Positions 57,455 to 64,000 of a stretch of DNA of 64,000 nt are shown here, in pieces (position 1 is the stretch's first letter; each line of letters opens with the position of its first letter). Source of the stretch: Pararhizobium sp. IMCC21322 (GTDB lineage Bacteria; Pseudomonadota; Alphaproteobacteria; Rhizobiales; GCA-2746425). The stretch spans positions 3,634,412 through 3,698,411 of the forward strand of contig NZ_CP132335.1 of assembly GCF_030758295.1 (NCBI RefSeq), read 5' to 3'. Below the pieces are notes generated by a model that saw only the letters and a program-made list of their open reading frames with translations, was not told the DNA's origin and did no database searches. The position numbers were made by a program, and so were the translations under genes.

Positions 57455-57476
57455 ACACAAGCCAACGGGATAGACA

Positions 57477-58271
57477 ATGCTGACAATGAATGCTTCAACA
57501 AAAAGACTCTGCCTTGATGCAGATATGGGTGAGAGCTTTGGTGTCTATCGCCACGGCAACGATGCAGAGCTGATTCCGCTTATAACATCGGCAAATATCG
57601 CTTGCGGGATGCATGCGGGCGACCCAAGTGTGATGGCCCGAACCGTAGAGTTGGCGATTGCCCATGGAACATGCATCGGGGCTCATCCCGGATTCAACGA
57701 TATTTGGGGGTTTGGTCGCCGTGAGATGAATATGCCGACCAAAGACATCGAATACCTTGTGACCTACCAGATAGGGGCATTGCAGGCCATTGCGGGCGCA
57801 AAAGGTGCGACTGTTGACTATGTCAAGCCTCACGGGGCGCTGAACAACATGGCGCATTATGATCCGGAAATTGCCTCCGCAATAGCACGCGGCATCCGAG
57901 CTGCCGATCGAAATCTGATCTTTGTCGCGAACTGTCTTTCAGAAATGGTGACCTCTGGGCAAGATCAAGGCCTGCGAGTGATCCATGAGGCCTATTGTGA
58001 CCGGCAGTATCTGCCAAATGGCTGTTTGATGCCCCGTGCCATGAAAAATGCTGTGATTAGTGATCCCGGGATTGCCGTGGAACGCACGCTTTTGATGCTG
58101 GAAAGACAGGAATTGGAAGCTTTTGACGGTACGAAACTAACCACCCCCATTGAGACATTCTGCATTCATGGGGATGAGAGTTCAGCGCTCCCAATTGCAA
58201 AAGCAATTCGCAAAAGCTGCGAGAAGAACAACATCCCGACCGCCACGATTGCGGACATGGCAAGACCATAA
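57477..58271 (+). CDS. pxpA: LamB/YcsF family protein, 5-oxoprolinase subunit A-like
   Basis: A 264-residue protein with LDADMGESFGVYRHGND, ANIACGMHAGDPSVM, and VDYVKPHGALNNMAHYD. These are the LamB/YcsF signatures; the family includes PxpA, which with PxpB and PxpC opens 5-oxoproline using ATP. No pxpB or pxpC is present here, and the adjacent transporter suggests a related lactam or carboxylate substrate. An alternative ATG lies at 57486. Confidence 0.88.
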   Translation: MLTMNASTKRLCLDADMGESFGVYRHGNDAELIPLITSANIACGMHAGDPSVMARTVELAIAHGTCIGAHPGFNDIWGFGRREMNMPTKDIEYLVTYQIGALQAIAGAKGATVDYVKPHGALNNMAHYDPEIASAIARGIRAADRNLIFVANCLSEMVTSGQDQGLRVIHEAYCDRQYLPNGCLMPRAMKNAVISDPGIAVERTLLMLERQELEAFDGTKLTTPIETFCIHGDESSALPIAKAIRKSCEKNNIPTATIADMARP

Positions 58272-58311
58272 CCAAGGCCATAGGTCCTTAATGTAGCTGC
58301 ACAAATGCAAA

Positions 58312-58345
58312 GCGCCCAATGATGCATGTTTCGCTCACTGGGCGC
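58312..58345 (-). terminator. Hairpin after clpP
   Basis: GCGCCCA and TGGGCGC (with further TGA/TCA pairing) form a stem around a loop of about 14 bases, 16 bp after the clpP stop. Only a short T run follows on the minus strand, so it is a weak terminator. Confidence 0.6.
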
Positions 58346-58360
58346 GGATCAGTTCAATGC

Positions 58361-58972
58361 CTATTTAATATCAGCTTCAGTCTGTACGATTTGACCGGCA
58401 AGACCGTAATCAATCGCTTCCTGCGCGCTCATCCAGTAATCCCGGTCAGTGTCTTCCTCGATCTGCTCGATCTTCTGGCCGGTCGCATCCGCAAACATTT
58501 TATTGAGTCGGTCACGCATCTTGATGATTTCACGGGCCTGAATTTCAATATCACTGGCAGCACCACCGGCTCCACCGGATGGTTGATGCAGCAAAAAGCG
58601 CGTATTCGTTGTCGCGAAGCGGTTTTCTTTTGGCACTGACACATAAATCAGGGCACCGGCACTCGCGACCCAACCAGTCCCCAGGATATTCACTTTCGGT
58701 TTGATGAAGCGGATCATGTCATGGATCATGTCGCCGGACTCCACATGTCCTCCGGGCGAAGAGACAATGACGAGAATTGGATCATCTGAAGCCTGTGCCA
58801 AAGCCAGCAGGCGCGCTGAAACGTCCCGCGCCATCTCCTGTGAGACCTGGCCGGTAATCAGAACTGTGCGGGCCTCAAACAAATGTTTGTCAACAGAAGG
58901 CGACTTTTCCTTGTCATCTTCGTTCTTCGTGTCGTCATCATCCAGTCGGGCAGGTATTTTGGCGTGGGTCAT
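58361..58972 (-). CDS. ClpP-like protease subunit (paralogue)
   Basis: From the ATG at 58972 ([14 protein letters not shown]) the product is 203 residues with an acidic N-terminal extension (about 1-30). The catalytic Ser lies in [15 protein letters not shown], His in FLLHQPSGG, and Asp in [15 protein letters not shown]. The Ser region differs from the canonical GMAASM of ClpP1, so it resembles the extra ClpP-like proteins of alphaproteobacteria. No clpX or tig is adjacent. It may form mixed rings or replace ClpP under stress; that is inference. Confidence 0.85.
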   Translation of the reverse strand: MTHAKIPARLDDDDTKNEDDKEKSPSVDKHLFEARTVLITGQVSQEMARDVSARLLALAQASDDPILVIVSSPGGHVESGDMIHDMIRFIKPKVNILGTGWVASAGALIYVSVPKENRFATTNTRFLLHQPSGGAGGAASDIEIQAREIIKMRDRLNKMFADATGQKIEQIEEDTDRDYWMSAQEAIDYGLAGQIVQTEADIK

Positions 58973-59169
58973 CTGGCGGTTCCGTTCTAAAGGCGAGGAA
59001 ATTCTTTTGTCCGATATGGCACTTGGGTGGCATGGAAACAAGTGAAAGATCGTTCAACCGTCCCGCAGGCCAACAAACCACCAACTTGTCATCATGCAGG
59101 TTACAAAACCATTGCACCCACGTTCCAGCCGTGTAGTTTTACAAAAAATGTAACGCTTAGGATGAAACA

Positions 59170-60279
59170 ATGGATGTAAAAGCAGCTGTCGCCTTCGAAG
59201 CAGGCAAACCTTTGGAAGTCACAACGGTTCAGTTGGAAGGTCCGCGGGCCGGCGAAGTGCTGGTCGAGATCAAAGCCACCGGCATCTGCCATACAGATGA
59301 ATTCACAAGATCCGGCGATGATCCAGAAGGAATTTTCCCGGCGATATTGGGGCACGAGGGCGCTGGCGTGGTGGTTGAAGTTGGTGCCGGCGTCACGTCT
59401 TTGAAGCCAGGCGACCATGTCATTCCTCTTTACACACCGGAATGTCGTGAGTGCGAGTATTGCCTTCATCCCAAGACCAATCTTTGCCAATCCATCCGCA
59501 CAACACAGGGTCAGGGCCTGATGCCGGATGGAACATCGCGCTTCTCCATCGATGGCACGCCAATCATGCATTATATGGGCACCTCAACATTCGCCAATTA
59601 CACGGTGGTGCCTGAAATCGCGCTGGCAAAAGTACGTGAAGACGCACCATTTGAATCCATTTGCTATATTGGCTGCGGCGTCACCACCGGTATAGGCGCT
59701 GTTATCAATACGGCCAAGGTGGAGCCAGGCTCCAATTGCGTGGTTTTCGGCCTTGGCGGCATTGGCCTGAACGTCATTCAGGGGTGCAGGCTGGCCGGTG
59801 CCAACATGATTGTTGGCGTCGATATGAACAACAGCAAGAAGGAATGGGGCGAGAAATTCGGCATGACCCATTTCGTCAATCCCAAAGAAGCCGGAGATGA
59901 TCTTGTATCCCATCTGGTGGATCTGACAGGCGGCGGGGCTGACTATTCATTTGAATGCATCGGCAACACAAATGTCATGCGACAGGCCCTGGAATGCTGC
60001 CACAAGGGCTGGGGCGAATCCATCATCATCGGCGTTGCCGGTGCCGGACAGGAAATCTCAACACGGCCTTTCCAGCTAGTCACCGGACGTTCATGGAGAG
60101 GCACCGCATTCGGCGGCGCACGCGGGCGCACGGATGTGCCAAAAATTGTCGACTGGTACATGGATGGCAAAATTCAGATTGATCCAATGATCACTCATAC
60201 GATGCCCCTTGAAGACATCAACAAGGGCTTTGATTTGATGCATTCTGGAGAATCCATCCGCAGCGTTGTCCTCTATTAG
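59170..60279 (+). CDS. adhC: S-(hydroxymethyl)glutathione dehydrogenase
   Basis: A 369-residue class III zinc alcohol dehydrogenase. The catalytic zinc ligands are in GICHTDEF and GHEGAG, structural zinc Cys in [15 protein letters not shown], and the NAD site in [19 protein letters not shown]. It oxidises S-hydroxymethylglutathione formed from formaldehyde. The S-formylglutathione hydrolase gene follows 8 bp downstream. Confidence 0.96.
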   Translation: MDVKAAVAFEAGKPLEVTTVQLEGPRAGEVLVEIKATGICHTDEFTRSGDDPEGIFPAILGHEGAGVVVEVGAGVTSLKPGDHVIPLYTPECRECEYCLHPKTNLCQSIRTTQGQGLMPDGTSRFSIDGTPIMHYMGTSTFANYTVVPEIALAKVREDAPFESICYIGCGVTTGIGAVINTAKVEPGSNCVVFGLGGIGLNVIQGCRLAGANMIVGVDMNNSKKEWGEKFGMTHFVNPKEAGDDLVSHLVDLTGGGADYSFECIGNTNVMRQALECCHKGWGESIIIGVAGAGQEISTRPFQLVTGRSWRGTAFGGARGRTDVPKIVDWYMDGKIQIDPMITHTMPLEDINKGFDLMHSGESIRSVVLY

Positions 60280-60287
60280 GAAACACC

Positions 60288-61133
60288 ATGCCCGATATTA
60301 AACTGATTGAAGAGCGCCGCGCACACGGCGGCGCTCAGCGCGTCTACAGCCATTGGAGCGATGCGTGCCAATGCACCATGACCTTCGCAGTCTTCCTGCC
60401 ACCGCAAGCGCTGGATGGCCAACCATGCCCGACCCTGACGTTTCTGTCCGGCCTCACCTGCAGCCATGCCAATGTCATGGAGAAAGGTGAATACCGGGCA
60501 TCAGCAGCGCATCACGGCATTATAATCATCTGTCCGGACACCAGCCCGCGCGGTGATGATGTTCCAGATGAAGATGTCTATTATTCCGGCAAGGGTGCGA
60601 GCTACTATTTGAATGCCACACAGCCGCCCTATGCCACACACTACAATATGGAACGCTACATTACCGATGAGCTGCCGAACCTCATCTCTGAGCATTTTGC
60701 CACAAGCGATTCAAAAGACTCAATCTTCGGCCATTCAATGGGCGGACACGGCGCCCTGACGCTGGCGCTCAAGCATCCTGCGCTCTATCGGTCAGTCTCG
60801 GCATTTGCACCCATATGCAATCCCATGAACAGCCCATGGGGCACACACGCTTTTTCGGAATATCTCGGCGCGGACCGGAATTCCTGGCGTTCATCGGATA
60901 CAGTCGCACTGATAGAGGATGGCCACCGTGTTGAAGACATCCTGGTTGATCAGGGTCTGGGCGATGAATTTCTGGAAAACCAGTTAAAGCCGGACGCCTT
61001 GCAAGCCGCCTGCGCATCGGCGGGAATTCCCCTCACCCTGCGACAGCATGAAGGCTATGACCACTCCTATTATTTCATTTCAAGCTTCATGAAAGACCAC
61101 ATTGATTGGCACGCAGAGCGGCTCACCCGCTAG
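60288..61133 (+). CDS. fghA: S-formylglutathione hydrolase
   Basis: A 281-residue esterase-D-type enzyme with the nucleophile in FGHSMGGHGALTLALKHP (Ser about 147), GLTCSHANVMEKGEYRA near residue 50, and the His in HEGYDHSYYF. It completes glutathione-dependent formaldehyde oxidation to formate. It overlaps the convergent membrane-protein gene by 11 bp. Confidence 0.96.
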   Translation: MPDIKLIEERRAHGGAQRVYSHWSDACQCTMTFAVFLPPQALDGQPCPTLTFLSGLTCSHANVMEKGEYRASAAHHGIIIICPDTSPRGDDVPDEDVYYSGKGASYYLNATQPPYATHYNMERYITDELPNLISEHFATSDSKDSIFGHSMGGHGALTLALKHPALYRSVSAFAPICNPMNSPWGTHAFSEYLGADRNSWRSSDTVALIEDGHRVEDILVDQGLGDEFLENQLKPDALQAACASAGIPLTLRQHEGYDHSYYFISSFMKDHIDWHAERLTR

Positions 61134-61827
61134 GGTGTTTGTGTCTTTCCAGGCATAAAACAAAATAGATATAAAGGCCGATAAACAGGAACATATAAAG
61201 TTCCTGCACTTCGCTGTGGCGAATGCTGCCAATATGTGCCTCCAGGCTATCCAGACCAAGCCGTTCGGGTAACCGGGACACGACAACCAGAATGCTTGTT
61301 GGAAGGAACAGAACTGTTGGCGCATAGGCACGCAGCCCGGCAGGTACAAACCGCATGAAGAGGTTTGGAAAAATCGGCAGCAACAAACCACCCAAAATAA
61401 TAGCCAACTCCAGAATAACCCTCGGTTTTTCGTTAAACCAGGAGCTGATATTATGCAGATTTGTCTCCTGCTGTTTGTTCACTTCCAGAAACACACCATC
61501 GGCTTCCCAGCCAAACAAATGTTGCCCGTAACTGGCTTCTTCCAGCGCAATGTAAAGACAAACGAGGGCGGAGAATATTGCGAACGCAATTCCCAGTTTG
61601 TTTTTCTGTTTCCAGAACCAGTAGAGCAGCCGCAGTGCTAATAGAAAGCCTGCAAGACCAAGGACGATATGCAGCAATTCAACAAGGCCATCTTCGCCAG
61701 TCGCAACGGCCCTGTACAATGACGGACTCGTTGCCGCAACGAACAGAATAATGAGGTATGAAACCAGCGGAATCCAGATGTAAAACAGACTGACAAACAA
61801 AGAGATTTTCAAAGGATGTGCGCGCAT
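61123..61827 (-). CDS. Multi-pass membrane protein of unknown function
   Basis: A 234-residue protein with about six helices. Between helices 3 and 4 lies LEEASYGQHLFGWEADGVF followed by VNKQQETNLHN. I recall an EE-x-S-x-GQ...N-x-Q-x-E-T-NLHN signature in several uncharacterised bacterial membrane proteins, but no named family. It faces the end of fghA. Function is unknown. Confidence 0.65.
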   Translation of the reverse strand: MRAHPLKISLFVSLFYIWIPLVSYLIILFVAATSPSLYRAVATGEDGLVELLHIVLGLAGFLLALRLLYWFWKQKNKLGIAFAIFSALVCLYIALEEASYGQHLFGWEADGVFLEVNKQQETNLHNISSWFNEKPRVILELAIILGGLLLPIFPNLFMRFVPAGLRAYAPTVLFLPTSILVVVSRLPERLGLDSLEAHIGSIRHSEVQELYMFLFIGLYIYFVLCLERHKHPSG

Positions 61828-62004
61828 TGAGCCAGCCGAAACGGTAAAAAATGTATTTAACCGGCTACCCGCTCAATTGCAATAAGGTCAAGGCACCCGC
61901 CTGTCGAGCCGCGACTCTATCCCGATCTGTTCATAGTAGCGCAAAATGCGGCAAATATCAGTAGATCCTTAGTCCGCCTGACGTCAAAAAGGCGGGAGAG
62001 CTGC

Positions 62005-63537
62005 TTACAGCGGAATATTGTCGTGTTTTTTCCACGGATTTTCCAGTTGCTTGCCGCGCAACAGCTTTAGCGCACGGGACACGCGCCGACGCGTGGAATG
62101 CGGCATGATGACATCATCAATGTAGCCCCGTTCAGCCGCCACAAATGGCGACAGAAACCGGTCTTCATATTTACGGGTGTGCTCAGCAATACGTTCAGCA
62201 TCCGCAATATCCTTGCGGAAGATGATTTCGACGGCACCCTTGGCACCCATGACGGCAATTTCGGCACTGGGCCAGGCATAATTCACGTCGCCGCGCAAAT
62301 GTTTGGAGGCCATCACGTCATAAGCGCCGCCATAGGCCTTGCGCGTTATAATCGTGATTTTTGGAACCGTGGCCTCGGCATAGGCAAATAACAGCTTTGC
62401 CCCATGCTTGATCAGCCCGCCATATTCCTGAGCGGTTCCCGGCAAAAAGCCCGGCACATCAACAAAGGTAACAATGGGAATGTTGAAACAATCGCAGAAC
62501 CGCACGAACCGCGCGGCCTTGCGGCTGGCATCACTGTCCAGCACACCCGCAAGAACCATGGGCTGATTGGCTACGATTCCAACAGACCGCCCTTCCATAC
62601 GGGCAAATCCGACAACAATGTTGGCGGCGTGCTTTTCCTGCACCTCAAAGAAATCCGCATCATCAACTGTTTTGGTAATGAGTTCCTTCACGTCATAGGG
62701 CTTGTTCGCATTATCGGGAAGCAGCGTGTCCAGCGACAGCTCGAGCCGGTCCGGATCATCCTGCAAGGGCAATTCGGGCAATTCGGCTGTGTTGCTGGCA
62801 GGCAAAAAATCCACCAGACGCCGTATTTCCAGCAACGCCTCCACATCATTGTCAAAGGCTCCATCCGCAATGGATGATTTTGTGGTGTGAATCGATGCAC
62901 CGCCCAATTGTTCTGCGCTCACGGTCTCATTGGTAACGGTTTTCACCACATCGGGACCGGTCACGAACATATAGCTGGTGTCGCGCACCATATAGATAAA
63001 ATCAGTCATGGCAGGCGAATACACATCCCCGCCGGCACATGGCCCCATGATCACTGAAATTTGGGGAATGACGCCGGATGCCAGCACATTCCGCTGAAAC
63101 ACTTCGCCGTAGCCGGCAAGTGCCGCAACGCCTTCCTGAATGCGGGCACCACCAGCGTCAAACAGGCCGATAATAGGCGTTCTGTTTTTCAGCGCCATAT
63201 CCTGAATTTTGGTGATTTTCTGCGCGTGTGTTTCCGACAGTGACCCACCGAAAACTGTAAAGTCCTTGGCAAAGACAAAAATGGGACGGCCATTGACCGT
63301 GCCCCAACCGGTCACCACGCCATCTCCGGCAATTTTGCTGTCTTCCATGCCAAAATCTGTACAGCGGTGTTGCACGAACATGTCGTACTCTTCGAAGGAC
63401 CCCTCATCCAGAAGCACTTCAAGACGTTCGCGTGCTGTCAGCTTTCCTTTGGCGTGCTGTGCGTCGATGCGCCGTTGACCACCACCAAGCCGCGTAATTT
63501 CGCGACGGGCTTCCAGTTCAGCCAATACAGATGTCAT
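62005..63537 (-). CDS. pccB: Propionyl-CoA (acyl-CoA) carboxylase beta chain
   Basis: A 510-residue carboxyltransferase. The N-terminal half has [29 protein letters not shown] in part and [20 protein letters not shown]; the C-terminal half has [25 protein letters not shown] in part and [25 protein letters not shown] in part. Length and motifs match PccB. It would carboxylate propionyl-CoA with biotin carboxylase PccA, which is not in the window. Confidence 0.94.
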   Translation of the reverse strand: MTSVLAELEARREITRLGGGQRRIDAQHAKGKLTARERLEVLLDEGSFEEYDMFVQHRCTDFGMEDSKIAGDGVVTGWGTVNGRPIFVFAKDFTVFGGSLSETHAQKITKIQDMALKNRTPIIGLFDAGGARIQEGVAALAGYGEVFQRNVLASGVIPQISVIMGPCAGGDVYSPAMTDFIYMVRDTSYMFVTGPDVVKTVTNETVSAEQLGGASIHTTKSSIADGAFDNDVEALLEIRRLVDFLPASNTAELPELPLQDDPDRLELSLDTLLPDNANKPYDVKELITKTVDDADFFEVQEKHAANIVVGFARMEGRSVGIVANQPMVLAGVLDSDASRKAARFVRFCDCFNIPIVTFVDVPGFLPGTAQEYGGLIKHGAKLLFAYAEATVPKITIITRKAYGGAYDVMASKHLRGDVNYAWPSAEIAVMGAKGAVEIIFRKDIADAERIAEHTRKYEDRFLSPFVAAERGYIDDVIMPHSTRRRVSRALKLLRGKQLENPWKKHDNIPL

Positions 63538-63614
63538 GAATATCCCGCTCTCGTCTCGTCACTGCCTCAATTATCAAAAGCAATACCATGCAAGACGACA
63601 GTCAGAGAAGATAA

Positions 63615-64000
63615 TCATTCGTCGGATAAGGCCGCTGCCGCCATATGGGCGACATCAAACTCGTTTCTGCGGTACATCCGTCTGGCCTGAGCTTCCTCGT
63701 CGGAGCCCCACTGGGAAACATTCCAGTCTTCATCCACATGAGCTGCCTGCCAGGCCGCATCAACCGAAAGAACATTTTTTGCTACAGCCAGTGCAATTAA
63801 AACCGATCCGGCAATGGATGTCATGACCTGCAAACCGGCCAGACATAATGGATCTTTTTTGTAGGCACTGATCAGCTCAGAGATGCGCGCGACGCTATCT
63901 TCTGGCTGTTCCACATACATAATCCCTTCGGCCAATAAAAACCGGGCCTGATGCCGCGTTTTGAAATGATCCAGAAGCGGGTCCCAGTGCTGGCTCTGCA
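63615..64000 (-). CDS. ATP12 family F1-ATPase assembly chaperone, 5' end missing
   Basis: The frame is open to the right edge; the visible part, about 128 residues, is the C-terminal half. From the edge it reads HWDPLLDHFKTRHQARFLLAEG, then AVAKNVLSVDAAWQAAHVDED-like sequence and QWGSDEEAQARR, matching the alphaproteobacterial ATP12 proteins. ATP12 assists assembly of the alpha subunit of F1. It probably lies upstream of pccB on the same strand. Confidence 0.88.
   Translation of the reverse strand, partial: QSQHWDPLLDHFKTRHQARFLLAEGIMYVEQPEDSVARISELISAYKKDPLCLAGLQVMTSIAGSVLIALAVAKNVLSVDAAWQAAHVDEDWNVSQWGSDEEAQARRMYRRNEFDVAHMAAAALSDE

Overview
The window looks like chromosomal DNA of an alphaproteobacterium, most likely of the order Hyphomicrobiales (Rhizobiales) and probably marine. 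The signs are a DivK-PleD pair, EipB (DUF1849), DUF3572, DUF1489, an ATP12-type F1 assembly chaperone, a DinB with an N-terminal zinc-finger-like extension, a ClpS-ClpA pair next to a phasin, and a CASDH/CASDC polyamine operon. I cannot name a genus. Most of it is housekeeping sequence in short operons, with a few accessory catabolic modules. I saw no rRNA, tRNA, CRISPR array, insertion sequence or prophage.

Layout. 1-1.5 kb: a partial secreted ClpP-fold protein diverging from two small unknown proteins. 1.9-7.6 kb (minus): gatB, a DUF167 gene and a probable glucosylglycerate module (GH13_18 phosphorylase, HAD phosphatase, GT81-like synthase). 7.8-15.9 kb (plus): plsY-dprA, topA-rnr, DUF983 and NUDIX. 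15.9-16.3 kb: remains of an LD-carboxypeptidase gene. 16.6-21.2 kb: rpmG, pleD/divK (minus), DUF3572, a HAD-like gene with a possible ATT start, and dinB. 21.2-31 kb: TauE/SafE with a LysR regulator, then a sugar ABC transporter operon carrying a DUF4432 epimerase-like gene and a cytoplasmic Cys-type sulfatase, with its own divergent LysR gene.

31-43 kb: eipB, RidA, GDPD, a FemAB-like acyltransferase, HIT, azlCD, a winged-helix/alpha-beta-hydrolase fusion, clpA/clpS, a phasin and a D,D-carboxypeptidase with a SPOR domain. 43.4-48.6 kb: speA, carboxyspermidine dehydrogenase, nspC and speB, which together can convert arginine to putrescine and spermidine. 48.6-53.2 kb: small and conserved unknown genes, a 1-kb non-coding stretch rich in repeats, and a decayed tandem duplicate of the 5' end of a DUF599 gene. 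53.6-58.3 kb: a tctCBA tripartite tricarboxylate transporter, a LysR regulator and an orphan pxpA/LamB-YcsF gene, apparently tied together by shared ATGCAT-type promoter motifs. 58.4-64 kb: a ClpP paralogue, glutathione-dependent formaldehyde oxidation (adhC-fghA), an unknown membrane protein, an acyl-CoA carboxylase beta subunit and the 3' part of an ATP12 gene cut by the right edge.

The parts most worth following up are the sulfatase-DUF4432-ABC operon (a possible sulfated-sugar pathway), the predicted tct-pxpA regulon, the repeat-rich non-coding stretch at 51.2-52.1 kb, and several small or broken genes that standard gene calling may miss.
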